DNA from: Bacillus sp. Bos-x628
Lineage (GTDB): Bacteria; Bacillota; Bacilli; Bacillales; Bacillaceae
DNA length: 64,000 nucleotides
Assembly (NCBI RefSeq): GCF_040500475.1
Contig: NZ_CP159358.1
Coordinates: 2,914,001-2,978,000 of the forward strand
Reading direction: 5' to 3'
Positions 1-9,452 of this stretch are shown here, piece after piece. A program made the translations under genes and the position numbers. Position 1 is the stretch's first letter. Every line of letters begins with the position of its first letter. The notes below the pieces were generated by a model. It saw only the letters and a program-made list of their open reading frames with translations, ran no database searches and was not told the origin of the DNA.

Positions 1-231
1 CAAATCATGAATCAAACCGTTGTTCAGCTTTCAAAAGGCTCTTCACAAGTATCAGAAGCTGTCCGTGAGATTGCAGAAGTGTCACGTGAAAGCTCAGCGA
101 ACATCCAAGACATCGCAGCCTCTGCAGAAGAACAATTAGCATCAATGGAAGAGATTAGTTCATCCTCAGCAACACTCTCCTCCATGGCAGAAGAATTACG
201 TGATTTAATTAGCAAATTTAAGGTGGAATAA
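1..231 (+). CDS. Methyl-accepting chemotaxis protein, C-terminal end (partial)
   Basis: The frame is open from the first base, so only the last ~76 residues are present. They form the distal cytoplasmic helix of a chemoreceptor, with the repeated pattern [22 protein letters not shown] followed by [20 protein letters not shown]. The same pattern ends the complete receptor at 404-2380, so the two are neighbouring paralogues, as in the mcpA/mcpB/tlpA/tlpB cluster of B. subtilis. The domain signals to CheA/CheW. The ligand-binding half lies outside the window. Confidence 0.93.
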   Translation, partial: QIMNQTVVQLSKGSSQVSEAVREIAEVSRESSANIQDIAASAEEQLASMEEISSSSATLSSMAEELRDLISKFKVE

Positions 232-241
232 AGCCATATTG

Positions 242-271
242 AAAAGAGCTCCAGCTGGGAGCTTCTTTTTG
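242..271 (+). terminator. Rho-independent terminator after first chemoreceptor
   Basis: AAGAGCTCC pairs with GGGAGCTT around an AGCT loop and is followed by CTTTTT, ten bases after the stop codon of the upstream receptor gene. Confidence 0.8.
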
Positions 272-351
272 AATAATTTGGAGTAAATAAGTATTTATGC
301 TTATTTTGGAGGTTTTTTGAGATTTTTATTTTGAGAAATAATTCATATTAC

Positions 352-378
352 CTAAGAATGAAAAAAGTCAGACCATAA
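352..378 (+). promoter_or_regulatory. Candidate sigma-D promoter of chemoreceptor gene
   Basis: CTAA, 15 bases, then GACCATAA matches the flagellar sigma-D pattern (TAAA-N15-GCCGATAW) at most positions and lies 26 bases before the start codon. Chemoreceptor genes in Bacillus are commonly sigma-D dependent. This is a pattern match only. Confidence 0.4.
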
Positions 379-403
379 AACATAAATCTAAAGGAGCAGA
401 AAA

Positions 404-2380
404 ATGAAAAAAATCAACTTTTTTAAGCATTTTACGATGACAAAGAAATTAATCACTGCATTTTTAGCTATCCTCCTAGTGCCGATTCTTGTATTGGCAG
501 CATGTTCTTATAAAGTGGCATCCGATTCACTCAATGATGAAATTATGTCTAGTGCTGAAAATGGCGTCAATCAATTAAATGAACTCATCAATAAAGATGT
601 AAAGCCTAAGATTGATATGGTTGCATACTTATCGAAATCGGTGAAAAAGGATGAACTAAAAGCAAAGAACAAAGATTTACTGAAGATGAAACTTGAGCAA
701 TTGTCTAAAACAGATAAAGAAGTGGTGGAAGTGTTTGTTGCAGATCGAAATGGTAAACGAATTGAATACTCCGAAATCAACAAAAGCAATGCGAAGAGTG
801 CCAAGGATGAACCATGGTTTCAACAATCGATGGGAGATCAGAAAGTGATCATTTCAGATCCTTTTATGGACAAATCATCTGATGACCTGCTCATCACAAT
901 ATCAGAACAGTTAGCAGATGGTTCTGGTGTCATTGGTATCCATATGCGTCTAAATACAGTCGTGAAAGATACGAACAGTATTAAGATTGGTAAAGAGGGC
1001 TATGCCTTTATTTCCACGTCTAATAAACGATATATTGCTCATAAAACGGAAAAGGCCGGCACGAAATTGACTGGTGATTTTATCAATCAAATGTATAACG
1101 CCAAAGAAGGCAGCTTTGAATACGAATACAATGGACAGCCAAAGCAAATGTTTTTTGCAACCAATGAGACCACAGGTTGGAAGCTGGGAGGAACAATGTA
1201 TGTCAATGAAGTGAAAGAAGCAGCAAAGCCAGTACTTGACTTGACCATCATCATCCTTGTCGCAGCCATTGTGATAGGCGGAATCGCAATTTATTTTATA
1301 ATCAAATCAATTCGAAAACCACTAATAGAGCTATCTGAATCGGCTGAGAAAATTAGTCAGGGAGATCTCACGCAGCACATTGAGGTTCGTTCTCACGATG
1401 AAATCGGTAAGCTTGCTCATAGCTTTAACGATATGTCAGCCAAGCTGAGACAAGTGGTTCAGGCAGTGCAGAATTCAATTGAAAATGTTGCCGCCTCATC
1501 TGAAGAACTGACAGCTAGTGCGGGACAAACCGCCCAAGCGACAGAGCACATTACATCATCTATTGAACAGTTCTCAAACAGCACTGAACATCAAAATGAT
1601 ATGATTGAAAAAAGCTCAGCTCAATTGAATCAAATGGATCGTGGCTTATCACATATGGTGCAAACAACATCTGATATGACGGAATCGTCTATCGAATCGA
1701 GCAGTACCGCTCAGGCAGGTGGAGATCTCGTGCAAAAAACAGCAGGTCAAATGCAGACAATTGAACAGGCAGTCAAAGAGGCAGAGCTTGTCATTGCAGG
1801 GTTAGAGCAGAAGTCAAAAGATATTACCAATATTCTCGGTGTCATCAATGGGATTGCAGATCAGACTAACCTCCTTGCCTTAAACGCAGCGATTGAAGCG
1901 GCACGGGCAGGAGAAGCTGGTAGAGGGTTCTCTGTTGTTGCAGAAGAAGTCCGCAAGCTGGCAGAGCAATCAGGCAGCTCTTCAAAAGAAATTGAAAGCC
2001 TGACGAACGAGATTGTCGAAGAAATTGGAAAATCACAGCAAATGTTTAAGCGTGTAGCGGGTGAAGTTCAATCTGGATTAAAAATTACAGATGAAACAAA
2101 AGAGAGTTTTGAGAAGATTACCCATAAAACAACTGAAATGACAGAACAAATGAAACAAATGAACGTATCGGCAAATGAGCTTTCTCGTGGCTCGAACGAT
2201 ATTTCACATGCTGTCAATCAAATTAAAGAACTTTCACGAGAAAATTCTGCAGGCTTCCAAGATATTGCGGCTTCCGCAGAGGAACAACTGGCATCAATGG
2301 AAGAGATCAGTTCCTCATCCGCCACTTTATCTCAGATGGCAGAAGAATTACGAGACCTCATCAAACAATTTAAAATGTAA
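404..2380 (+). CDS. Methyl-accepting chemotaxis protein (transmembrane chemoreceptor)
   Basis: A 658-aa receptor. It has an N-terminal membrane helix (about residues 12-35), an extracellular Cache-type sensor (about 40-275), a second membrane helix rich in Ile/Val (about 282-302), a HAMP domain (about 303-355) and a long cytoplasmic signalling coiled coil. The hairpin tip reads [20 protein letters not shown], the hallmark of MCPs that bind CheW/Che[13 protein letters not shown] near the end is a probable methylation region. The start ATG follows AAAGGAG. The length fits the McpA/McpB/TlpA/TlpB group. The ligand cannot be inferred. Confidence 0.96.
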   Translation: MKKINFFKHFTMTKKLITAFLAILLVPILVLAACSYKVASDSLNDEIMSSAENGVNQLNELINKDVKPKIDMVAYLSKSVKKDELKAKNKDLLKMKLEQLSKTDKEVVEVFVADRNGKRIEYSEINKSNAKSAKDEPWFQQSMGDQKVIISDPFMDKSSDDLLITISEQLADGSGVIGIHMRLNTVVKDTNSIKIGKEGYAFISTSNKRYIAHKTEKAGTKLTGDFINQMYNAKEGSFEYEYNGQPKQMFFATNETTGWKLGGTMYVNEVKEAAKPVLDLTIIILVAAIVIGGIAIYFIIKSIRKPLIELSESAEKISQGDLTQHIEVRSHDEIGKLAHSFNDMSAKLRQVVQAVQNSIENVAASSEELTASAGQTAQATEHITSSIEQFSNSTEHQNDMIEKSSAQLNQMDRGLSHMVQTTSDMTESSIESSSTAQAGGDLVQKTAGQMQTIEQAVKEAELVIAGLEQKSKDITNILGVINGIADQTNLLALNAAIEAARAGEAGRGFSVVAEEVRKLAEQSGSSSKEIESLTNEIVEEIGKSQQMFKRVAGEVQSGLKITDETKESFEKITHKTTEMTEQMKQMNVSANELSRGSNDISHAVNQIKELSRENSAGFQDIAASAEEQLASMEEISSSSATLSQMAEELRDLIKQFKM

Positions 2381-2394
2381 GAGGAAGATTGGAA

Positions 2395-2425
2395 AGCACC
2401 TGACGTTTCGGCGTCAGGTGTTTCA
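2395..2425 (+). terminator. Terminator between chemoreceptor and yulF (convergent)
   Basis: CACCTGACG and CGTCAGGTG form a perfect 9-bp stem around TTTCGG, followed by TTTC. It lies between convergent genes and the T run is short, so it may act in both directions. Confidence 0.6.
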
Positions 2426-2444
2426 CATTGTTGACAAAGGAGCT

Positions 2445-3434
2445 TTATTTTTCCCGGTCAGCAGGATAAACGATTCCCATTTGTCGTCTTGCCTCATCCA
2501 TTACTGACATCGTTTGGACGGATAAGGCAAAGGTATTAATGGAAGACTGCCACTTCTTTTGTTGAATACATTTAATAAAATGGTCAATTTCATAATACAT
2601 GGCAGGCCGATCATCTTTGAGAGAGATGTCCTTTTGATTCCCATGGCGATCATGGATTTTGATACGGGAAGGGCGATGAAATTGATCAATTACCATTGTG
2701 GCATCTTCTCCTTGAATTTCAGCAGGTAAATGAGATGTCGAAATTTTAGAATGAAAAAGAAGTGCTTGGTGCTGGTCATATTGTAAAAGTAAAGAGCCGT
2801 TTCCATCTACGCCGGAAGAAAGTTTATAGCCAACGGCTGTCATTTGATTGGGCAGGCCGAATAAATAAATGATTGGATATACGAGATACACTCCAATATC
2901 CATTAATGAGCCATTGGACAGTTCGGGCTTAAAGGCGTTTGGGATGTCACCGTTTCGATAGGCATTGTATCTTGAGGAATATTTGCAGTAATGTGCCACG
3001 ACTTTTCGAACAGGACCTAATTGGGTAAGATGTTTTTTGATTTGAATAAAGTTTGGCAGAAACGTGGTTTTCATTGCTTCCATCAAACAAACCTGATGCT
3101 TTTTAGCTGTTGCAATCATCTGTTCAGCTTCTTTTCGATGAGAGGCCAAAGGCTTTTCGCATAGAACGTGCTTTTTGTGCTCCATCATCAAAATGGCTTG
3201 CTCTTGGTGAAGTGCATTTGGACTAGCAATATATACAGCGTCAAACTGATCACTAGCTGCCATTTGATGTAAGTCTGTAAAGACCGTTTTGATTCCGTAT
3301 TTTTGTGCGAAAGCCTGACCTTTTTCGGCAGATCGTGAATAGACGGCCGTACATGTAAAATCGTCCATTCCCTCAGCGGACTGTAAGAATCGATCTGTAA
3401 TCCAGTTCGTTCCTATTACAGCAAATCGAATCAT
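2445..3434 (-). CDS. yulF: Gfo/Idh/MocA family NAD(P)-dependent oxidoreductase, YulF-like
   Basis: A 329-aa cytoplasmic dehydrogenase. The N-terminal Rossmann fold starts MIRFAVIGTNWITDRF, with the usual G-x-N/G-x-x-x nucleotide site. CEKPLA supplies the conserved Lys-Pro pair of the family. The C-terminal half is the substrate/dimerisation sheet domain. A longer frame runs upstream to 3470, but GGAGG sits just before the ATG at 3434, so that start is preferred. Length and position beside chemoreceptors and yubA/yubB match B. subtilis YulF. The substrate, probably a sugar or polyol, is unknown. Confidence 0.85.
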   Translation of the reverse strand: MIRFAVIGTNWITDRFLQSAEGMDDFTCTAVYSRSAEKGQAFAQKYGIKTVFTDLHQMAASDQFDAVYIASPNALHQEQAILMMEHKKHVLCEKPLASHRKEAEQMIATAKKHQVCLMEAMKTTFLPNFIQIKKHLTQLGPVRKVVAHYCKYSSRYNAYRNGDIPNAFKPELSNGSLMDIGVYLVYPIIYLFGLPNQMTAVGYKLSSGVDGNGSLLLQYDQHQALLFHSKISTSHLPAEIQGEDATMVIDQFHRPSRIKIHDRHGNQKDISLKDDRPAMYYEIDHFIKCIQQKKWQSSINTFALSVQTMSVMDEARRQMGIVYPADREK

Positions 3435-3625
3435 GTCATTTCCTCCTTCTTCTTCTCTCTCATTATACATGCATTGAAAGCGTTTGTATGAAAGAACATT
3501 CTTTTTATTGAAAAGCGGATGAAACCTTTATCTAGGCTGATGCGTCTTAAATAAAGGATATAAATGTACGAAAAATGGGTAGTTTTCTCCTTCATTCGGG
3601 TAATACTCAAAAGAAGGGAAAGGAG
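3435..3625. other. Intergenic region upstream of yulF
   Basis: AT-rich spacer that should hold the minus-strand yulF promoter. I see no RNA gene or convincing repeat in it. Confidence 0.4.
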
Positions 3626-3925
3626 GAAAGCATCCAGTATGTTGGAATTACATATGTATTTGCAATGTTATTCATAACAGCTAGCGTTTTTCACGTGTTA
3701 GAGCCGAGCAATTTTGCCCGATGAATAGGCGACCATATCATGATCTTATGGTCGATGCCACTGCTAAGTGGAGCTGGTCGTTTTGCTTCTGCTGTCAAAT
3801 GTGAGGACCCGAGCTACAAAATGGATCGCTGTCTATGGTGTGCTGATCTTCCCGTCAAATGGATTTGTAGTGAGAGAAGGCATCTTATTTTCAGGTCAAG
3901 AGCACACAGAGCCAGGGCATTTTAA
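3626..3925 (+). pseudogene. Decayed membrane-protein gene, possibly two-TM ion channel
   Basis: One frame reads a hydrophobic helix (ITYVFAMLFITASVF) followed by HVLEPSNFAR and a TGA stop. It then continues with ILWSMPLLSGAGR and, after a shift, IAVYGVLIFPSNGF. The order helix, LEP..F, LWS..., GR, second helix recalls small potassium channels such as YugO, but the GYGD filter is not recognisable. No intact start, frame or stop arrangement remains. Identification is weak; the stretch may simply be non-coding. Confidence 0.3.
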
Positions 3926-4049
3926 GGATCAATTCTTATTTTACGGGTGATGTCCATTGCCAAAATAGAAAAAGTGAAACAATGTTCACCATATCATGAC
4001 CAAGTAGTGTACAATTTACTAATAAAAAGCCCGTGTTTGGAGGAACAAG

Positions 4050-5192
4050 ATGAATTCTATGCAAATGTGGAGCAGTCGATTTAAAACATTCTTTCTTGAT
4101 AACAAGTTTGTTCTCTTTTTACTCATCCTGTTATTAATAGGATTGAATATCCTTGTTTTCATGAAAACATCTTTTATTTTCACACCGCTCATTGTACTCG
4201 TCAAAACCATAGCCTTACCCATTATTTTAACGGGGGTTGTGTACTATGTATTAAATCCAGTTGTCAACTTGTTAGAGAAATTGAAAGTCAAACGGATCTA
4301 TTCTATTTTGCTTTTATATATTGTCATTATTGGCATCATTACAGTGACCATTGTGTCGATTATTCCTATTTTACAAGCACAAACCATGAGTCTTTTTCAT
4401 AACCTTCCGAAATACGTCGATACAGTAGAAGAGCAGATTAGACAATTAACAGGCAGTAATTTCATTAATCAGGCACAGAAAACGACGAACATTAATGTAT
4501 CAGAGTTAGTGAGTAAAGCGTCAAGTCAAGCAACTAAGATTTTGGAAAGCACCTTCAATGGCGTTGGTACATTTTTAGGTGCGTTGACAGAAATAGTGAT
4601 CTCGATCATTACAGTACCGTTTATTCTGTTTTATCTATTAAAAGACGGTAAAAAATTACCTGACTACTTCTTGAAATTTATTCCGAATAAGCTAAGAGAT
4701 CATACACATATTGTCCTTCATGAAATGAACCATCGCCTTAGCTCTTATATTAGAGGACAGATCATTGTCAGCTTCTGTATCGGGATTCTGCTATTTATTG
4801 GGTATATGATTATCGGTTTAGACTATGCAGTGCTGCTTGCCATCATTGCCTCATGTACAAGTGTCGTTCCTTATCTTGGGCCAACGATTGCGATTACTCC
4901 AGCGATTGTGATTGCACTTGTCACGTCACCAATCATGCTGTTAAAATTGATCATTGTTTGGACCATTGTCCAACTGATTGAAGGGAAATTCATTTCTCCA
5001 CAGGTCATGGGGAAAAACCTTCATATCCATCCGGTTACCATTATTTTTGTGCTTTTAACAGCGGGCAAACTGTTCAGTATCGTTGGTGTGGTTGTCGCTA
5101 TTCCTACTTACGCAGTACTGAAAGTCATTACAACCCACTTATTTGATTGGTTCAAAATGCGATCCAATTTGTATAAAGAAGAAAAGGTTTGA
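4050..5192 (+). CDS. yubA: AI-2E family membrane transporter, YubA-like
   Basis: A 380-aa polytopic membrane protein of the PerM/AI-2E exporter superfamily. Hydrophobic segments lie near residues 20-40, 48-72, 77-100, 160-185, 225-255, 260-285, 290-315 and 330-355. Signature stretches include [18 protein letters not shown] and [19 protein letters not shown], typical of the C-terminal half. GGAGG precedes the ATG. The gene lies directly before uppP, as yubA precedes yubB in B. subtilis. The substrate is unknown. Confidence 0.9.
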   Translation: MNSMQMWSSRFKTFFLDNKFVLFLLILLLIGLNILVFMKTSFIFTPLIVLVKTIALPIILTGVVYYVLNPVVNLLEKLKVKRIYSILLLYIVIIGIITVTIVSIIPILQAQTMSLFHNLPKYVDTVEEQIRQLTGSNFINQAQKTTNINVSELVSKASSQATKILESTFNGVGTFLGALTEIVISIITVPFILFYLLKDGKKLPDYFLKFIPNKLRDHTHIVLHEMNHRLSSYIRGQIIVSFCIGILLFIGYMIIGLDYAVLLAIIASCTSVVPYLGPTIAITPAIVIALVTSPIMLLKLIIVWTIVQLIEGKFISPQVMGKNLHIHPVTIIFVLLTAGKLFSIVGVVVAIPTYAVLKVITTHLFDWFKMRSNLYKEEKV

Positions 5193-5225
5193 TGTCATAA
5201 TCTTTTTTGAAAAAAATATAGTATC

Positions 5226-5263
5226 ATAAAGACGAGCTTTCGAAAAAGGAAGCTTGTCTTTAT
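5226..5263 (+). terminator. Hairpin between yubA and uppP
   Basis: ATAAAGACGAGCTT pairs with AAGCTTGTCTTTAT, 14 bp with one G-T pair. The T-rich part lies within the stem and no T run follows, so partial read-through into uppP is possible. Confidence 0.45.
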
Positions 5264-5318
5264 GTGGACATAGATGTTTGGCTCGTTCAAAAGATCAGAA
5301 TTGAAAGGAAAGAAAATC

Positions 5319-6158
5319 ATGAATCTATGGGATTTATTCGTGGCACTGGTTTTAGGAATTGTCGAAGGTTTAACAGAGTATGCACCTGTCTCTTCTACTG
5401 GACACATGATCATTGTTGATGATCTCTGGTTAAAATCGAAGGACATCATTACGCCAGAGGCGGCGAACACATTTAAGGTCGTTATTCAGTTAGGCTCCAT
5501 CTTGGCTGTAATGGTCGTGTTTAAAGACCGAATTCTTAACTTGTTAGGCTTAAAGAAAAACATTACAGAAGAACAAAGGCAAAGCGGACATAAGCTGACA
5601 ATTGCCCAAATCGCTGTTGGACTAGTACCAGCTGTTATTTTAGGATTCTTATTTGAAGATTATATTGATAAATATTTATTCGATGTCAGAACTGTAGCGA
5701 TTGGTTTGATTTTGGGAGCAGTGCTTATGCTTGTTGCTGACTGGATTAACAAACGTAAAACGGAAACAAGTTCTGTAGACAACATGACATACCGGCAGGC
5801 ATTGTTTATCGGACTGTTTCAATGTTTAGCGTTATGGCCTGGTTTTTCGCGTTCAGGTTCTACGATCGCAGGTGGTGTTATCCTTGGTCTCAATCACCGG
5901 GCTGCGGCCGACTTTACGTTTATCATGGCAATGCCGATTATGGCTGGTGCAAGTTTCTTAACACTTGTGAAGAACGCCGAATACTTAACAACTGATATGC
6001 TTCCATTCTTTATTGTTGGCTTTGTGAGTGCGTTTGTTGTAGCTCTGTTCGTTGTTCGATTCTTCCTAAAACTGATTAATAAAATCAAACTTGTGCCTTT
6101 TGCGATTTACCGAATCATCTTAGGGCTTATTTTATTTATTTTGTTTATGCAAAAGTGA
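5319..6158 (+). CDS. uppP: Undecaprenyl-diphosphatase UppP (BacA family, YubB-like)
   Basis: A 279-aa integral membrane enzyme that dephosphorylates undecaprenyl diphosphate to recycle the cell-wall lipid carrier, giving bacitracin tolerance. Both family signatures are visible: EGLTEYAPVSSTGH near residue 20 and PGFSRSGSTIAGG near 183. About seven hydrophobic segments follow the family pattern. The frame is open upstream to 5274, but AAAGGAAAG before the ATG at 5319 and the 276-aa B. subtilis homologue favour this start. Confidence 0.95.
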   Translation: MNLWDLFVALVLGIVEGLTEYAPVSSTGHMIIVDDLWLKSKDIITPEAANTFKVVIQLGSILAVMVVFKDRILNLLGLKKNITEEQRQSGHKLTIAQIAVGLVPAVILGFLFEDYIDKYLFDVRTVAIGLILGAVLMLVADWINKRKTETSSVDNMTYRQALFIGLFQCLALWPGFSRSGSTIAGGVILGLNHRAAADFTFIMAMPIMAGASFLTLVKNAEYLTTDMLPFFIVGFVSAFVVALFVVRFFLKLINKIKLVPFAIYRIILGLILFILFMQK

Positions 6159-6320
6159 AACGACGCTTTTGAAAAAGTACTTTCAGTTTGTGCTCTTTTT
6201 AGCTTGAATTGAAACCCCTTGAAGTCTATGAGGACCCGAGATACTTGTGCGGAGCGAATATGAATTCGTGAGCACCAGCACGCAGGATCTGACAATGAAT
6301 GCGAGGGTTTGTCTATACGC
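6159..6320. other. uppP-bioB intergenic region, no gene seen
   Basis: About 160 bases of mixed composition with no credible reading frame. It probably forms the uppP 3' untranslated region up to the terminator at 6323. A small RNA cannot be excluded, but no promoter is evident. Confidence 0.35.
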
Positions 6321-6322
6321 TG

Positions 6323-6354
6323 AGTCTGCCGAATAAATCGGCAGACTTTTTTAT
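6323..6354 (+). terminator. Strong terminator of uppP
   Basis: AGTCTGCCGA and TCGGCAGACT form a 10-bp perfect stem with an ATAAA loop and a TTTTTT tail on the plus strand. It abuts the bioB stop codon, so it may also stop bioB transcripts. Confidence 0.85.
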
Positions 6355-7346
6355 AGAGCACACTCTTCTATCTCAAATCCTAAATCCTCAATGATGTGAT
6401 GATCGGTTTGGACTTGTTGTCCTTTCGTCGTCAAATAATCGCCTACAAAAATAGAGTTTGCGGCATAGAGTGCTAACGGTTGAAGCGTACGTAAATTAAA
6501 TTCTCTTCCTCCAGAAACGCGAATTTCCTTTGTTGGATTGATAAACCTCATTAATGCAAGAACCTTTAAGGCTTTTATTGGATGTGTTCGCTCTTGATGT
6601 TCAAGCGGTGTTCCTTCAATTGCATGAAGAAAGTTGACCGGAATTGAATCTGCATCAAGTGCTCTTAGGGCAAAGCCCATTTCAACAATCTGCTGGTTGG
6701 TTTCTCCCATTCCAATGATTACCCCTGAACATGGTGACATACCAGACTGCTTGACTTGCTGAACGGTCGAGACACGATCATCATATGTATGGGTGGTCGT
6801 GATGTTGGCATGATGGTCATGATGTGTATTGATATTGTGATTATAGCGATGGACACCTGCCTCTTTCAGCCGTTTTGCTTTTTCCTCATTTAATAATCCA
6901 AGACATGCGCATACTTTCAGCGGCATGGTCTCTGTGATTTCCTTTACTGCCGCAGTCACTTCATCTAATTCGCGGTGTGAAGGCGACCTTCCACTTGCCA
7001 CAATGCAATAAGTACCCGCTTTTCTTTTTAACGCCTCGCGTGCGCCTGCTACAATGGTTTTTTGATCGAGCATTGTATATTTGTCAACCGGTGCATTTGA
7101 AATGATTGATTGAGAACAATATCCGCAGTTTTCAGGGCAATATCCACTTTTGGCGTTAAAGATCATATTTAATTTCACTTTTTTTTGAAAAAAATGATAC
7201 CTCACTTGATAGGCTGCATGCATAATAGGTAACAATTCCCTGTCATCTGCTTCAAGAATCTCAAGCCCCTCTTGCAGTGTGATTGGCTGATTCTGAATGG
7301 CTTGCTCTGCTAATGATCCCCAAGATAAAGACGCTTGTTTTTTCAT
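6351..7346 (-). CDS. bioB: Biotin synthase BioB
   Basis: A 331-aa radical SAM enzyme that inserts sulfur into dethiobiotin, the last step of biotin synthesis. The 4Fe-4S/SAM motif CPENCGYCSQS (CxxxCxxC) is near residue 70. YNHNINT, GMGET and RVSGGREF are other family signatures, and the length is normal. The gene stands alone here, without other bio genes beside it. The palindrome just upstream points to BirA control. Confidence 0.97.
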   Translation of the reverse strand: MKKQASLSWGSLAEQAIQNQPITLQEGLEILEADDRELLPIMHAAYQVRYHFFQKKVKLNMIFNAKSGYCPENCGYCSQSIISNAPVDKYTMLDQKTIVAGAREALKRKAGTYCIVASGRSPSHRELDEVTAAVKEITETMPLKVCACLGLLNEEKAKRLKEAGVHRYNHNINTHHDHHANITTTHTYDDRVSTVQQVKQSGMSPCSGVIIGMGETNQQIVEMGFALRALDADSIPVNFLHAIEGTPLEHQERTHPIKALKVLALMRFINPTKEIRVSGGREFNLRTLQPLALYAANSIFVGDYLTTKGQQVQTDHHIIEDLGFEIEECAL

Positions 7347-7363
7347 AAAAAAAGCCCCCTTTT

Positions 7364-7394
7364 ATGTTAACTTAATTTTATTAAAAGTTAACAT
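7364..7394 (-). promoter_or_regulatory. BirA (biotin repressor) operator of bioB
   Basis: ATGTTAACTT, 11 bases, then AAGTTAACAT is a perfect inverted repeat 17 bases upstream of the bioB start. GTTAAC half-sites in this arrangement match BirA operators described in Bacillus, so bioB should be repressed by biotin-loaded BirA. Confidence 0.8.
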
Positions 7395-7452
7395 AATGAG
7401 CGGTCTACGGCAAGTAGTGGGTTAGAGAGGCGTCGTTAAAGGTAAAATACGA

Positions 7453-7481
7453 AAGGCGATGAAACATAATGTCATCGCCTT
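7453..7481 (-). terminator. Terminator of small secreted-protein gene
   Basis: AAGGCGATGA and TCATCGCCTT form a 10-bp stem. On the minus strand it is followed by TCGTATTTT, 26 bases past the stop codon of the gene at 7508-7858. Confidence 0.6.
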
Positions 7482-7507
7482 AGGTATAATCAGCATCATA
7501 CGATTGA

Positions 7508-7858
7508 TTAACGAACAGTAATATAGTTTATCACAAGCTCACCCTGTGAATTATAGTAAGATACAGTGACAGAACCGCGCTGTACGGCACGAATCCAAGT
7601 GAAGTTCGGAGCAGTTTGATCTAATTGAATGGCATAAGTTGCGCCCGTCACAGATATTTGACTTGCTGGAAGAGAAACAGCAATCGAAGAACCGACAGAA
7701 AGCGTACGGTTCACAGTAATCACTTTATTCATAATAGGTGCATTTGCTAGAACGGGTTCTTTAGATTGAACAGATGCATGAGCGCCTTCTGTTTGGAAGA
7801 ATGTAAGAGCTCCTAAGGCAGCTACAGACAAAGTACAGGCTTTCATTAATTTTTTCAT
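7508..7858 (-). CDS. Small secreted protein of unknown function
   Basis: A 116-aa product starting at the ATG preceded by GAAGGAGTG; the longer frame to 7945 lacks a site. MKKLMKACTLSVAALGALTF is a classical signal peptide with likely cleavage after AHA (residue ~28). The mature ~88 residues are rich in Val, Thr and Ser and look like an all-beta domain. I do not recognise the family. Confidence 0.7.
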   Translation of the reverse strand: MKKLMKACTLSVAALGALTFFQTEGAHASVQSKEPVLANAPIMNKVITVNRTLSVGSSIAVSLPASQISVTGATYAIQLDQTAPNFTWIRAVQRGSVTVSYYNSQGELVINYITVR

Positions 7859-8045
7859 AGGTAACACTCCTTCTTTGGTATATACATATATTAACATTAA
7901 TAGAATTATATGTCGATTTAAAAGTATTTTGGTGAAAATTGTCATATATTATTCTAATATGTTTCGTGTGAATAAGAAAAAAATCTCATAAATCCTTATC
8001 AATTCGGCGACCAAGTTGCATTTATTTTAGTGGAAAGAAGTCATA

Positions 8046-8069
8046 AAAAAGCTGGGATGGGATCCCAGC
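8046..8069 (-). terminator. Orphan hairpin with minus-strand T run
   Basis: GCTGGGAT and ATCCCAGC pair around GGG. On the minus strand TTTTTT follows. No intact minus-strand gene feeds it, so it may be left over from a lost gene. Confidence 0.5.
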
Positions 8070-8163
8070 AATGCAATGATAATAAGTTATAAAAAGAGGC
8101 TAAGAGACAACCAACTGGGGCAAAACGTTATTAAGAGATATAACTGAATATTTTTCTGGTCTT

Positions 8164-8274
8164 ATGTTAAATGAAAAAATGAGTTATGATGAAGAAAAGA
8201 AAGAAATTCTAGATAATCTAAATGAAGTTGAGAAAAATATTCAATTAATAAAGGATAGTATTAAAGATGAGTAA
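8164..8274 (+). CDS. Short acidic ORF upstream of xhlA-like gene
   Basis: A 36-aa frame that stays open upstream to 8104 (NWGKTLLRDITEYFSG...) and overlaps the next start codon by eight bases. The product is charged and coiled-coil-like. It has no ribosome-binding site of its own and is probably the truncated end of a larger phage-remnant gene, translationally coupled to the next one. Confidence 0.35.
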   Translation: MLNEKMSYDEEKKEILDNLNEVEKNIQLIKDSIKDE

Positions 8275-8728
8275 TGCAAATCCTAAAAGCAGTGATGGAT
8301 TTATTGGTGATAAAAATGTGATTGCTTTTCCGACAAACCCTCGTTTATCGGCCCATTCAAAAACAAAGGCACTTTCTATTAAAGAAATGCAATCTGAGAT
8401 TATGAGAATTAAAGATTTGATCAATTCTGTGCTATCCCAAACTTCCGGTGAGGAGAGTGATGACAATATGGAAAAGTTAACAGAAAGAATATCCAATCTT
8501 GAGAGGGACGTCGCTGTCCTCACGGAAAGGACCAAAAAACTTGATGATTTGCCGACAAAAGCAGAAATTAAAACTTTGTTCACGGATTCCATTAATAATT
8601 CAAATATTGCAACGAGAGATCATGTAGATTCAAAAGTTGCACAAACACATACTAGCATTATTAAGTGGATGATTGGAACAACTATAGCTTTAGGTGGTCT
8701 AATTATTGCTGTAATTAAAATATTTTGA
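8267..8728 (+). CDS. XhlA-like phage lysis-associated protein
   Basis: A 153-aa protein. Residues ~45-95 form a heptad-rich coiled coil and residues ~129-152 a single C-terminal membrane segment (WMIGTTIALGGLIIAVIKIF). This matches the XhlA/haemolysin-like proteins beside holins in PBSX-type cassettes, but those are ~90 aa and this has an extra ~60-residue N-terminus. The next remnant is a phage amidase tail, so the locus is a decayed lysis cassette. Confidence 0.6.
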   Translation: MSNANPKSSDGFIGDKNVIAFPTNPRLSAHSKTKALSIKEMQSEIMRIKDLINSVLSQTSGEESDDNMEKLTERISNLERDVAVLTERTKKLDDLPTKAEIKTLFTDSINNSNIATRDHVDSKVAQTHTSIIKWMIGTTIALGGLIIAVIKIF

Positions 8729-8766
8729 AAAGAGCCTCTTTCATATTTGAGAGGCTCTTTTATTTT
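8727..8766 (+). terminator. Terminator after xhlA-like gene
   Basis: AAAAGAGCCTCT and AGAGGCTCTTTT form a 12-bp stem with a ten-base loop, ending in T-rich DNA. Confidence 0.85.
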
Positions 8767-8791
8767 AACTGTGTTCTTTTCTAAACGTAGG

Positions 8792-8995
8792 GGATTAGCA
8801 GTAGAAGACGTACACCAAGCACTGGCTTCTGTATATTTCTATCCTGAAAAGGGAGCCAAAAACAATGGGTTAGAAGGTTACTATGGACCAAAGACAGCTA
8901 ATGCGGTCAAGTGATTCCAATTGATGCATGGTCTTATGGCTGATGGCATTTATGGACCGAAGACAAAAGCAAAAATTGAAGCTCTATTGAAGTAA
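8792..8995 (+). pseudogene. Broken C-terminal peptidoglycan-binding domain of a phage amidase
   Basis: The frame reads YFYPEKGAKNNGLEGYYGPK and later ADGIYGPKTKAKIEALL, the two repeats of the peptidoglycan-binding domain of XlyA/XlyB-type N-acetylmuramoyl-L-alanine amidases. An in-frame TGA at 8912 replaces the usual Arg of the KRFQ/KWFQ motif. The catalytic domain is absent. It is a fragment of a lost lysis cassette. Confidence 0.8.
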
Positions 8996-9039
8996 TCAAA
9001 AAGGCCCTTTCTTGTGTACAAGGCCACATACTTTTTTGC

Positions 9040-9438
9040 TTATTTTTTTTCTAAAGCTCCATTAATATAACCATTAATTGATTGAATGAGTCCTGCATCT
9101 GCTTTTATTTTTGCAGTAACCTCTCCTGTTATATTGATTTCGATTAAATCTTGGTCATTCTTAATTATTTCAATGTTTCCTCTATATGTATCTGACAATG
9201 TTTGCATTTCTAAAGAATGGATATCAAAAATGTCTACTTCAAGAGCAATTGAATTGTATCCTAAGTTAGCCCATTTTTTTGGTGGATTTTCCGCATAAAA
9301 AGGCATATCAAAATGCAAAGTTACTTTTCTACCTTCCTCTTTGATACAAATGCTGTTTATACGTATATTTTCTAATTTAGGAACCTCATTATATAGACTT
9401 TTTAGAAAATAACTTTCCTCTAAATTTTCGTACCACAT
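9040..9438 (-). CDS. Immunity protein, Imm50-like, for the LXG toxin
   Basis: A 132-aa cytoplasmic protein directly downstream of the toxin gene with a 14-base gap and a GAGGTGAT site. It starts MWYENLEESYFLKSLYNEVP and alternates hydrophobic and polar residues with PPKKW near the middle, as in the Imm50 family of polymorphic-toxin immunity proteins. Its predicted role is neutralising the toxin in the producing cell. The family call is from pattern memory. Confidence 0.65.
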   Translation of the reverse strand: MWYENLEESYFLKSLYNEVPKLENIRINSICIKEEGRKVTLHFDMPFYAENPPKKWANLGYNSIALEVDIFDIHSLEMQTLSDTYRGNIEIIKNDQDLIEINITGEVTAKIKADAGLIQSINGYINGALEKK

Positions 9439-9452
9439 AATATCACCTCAAA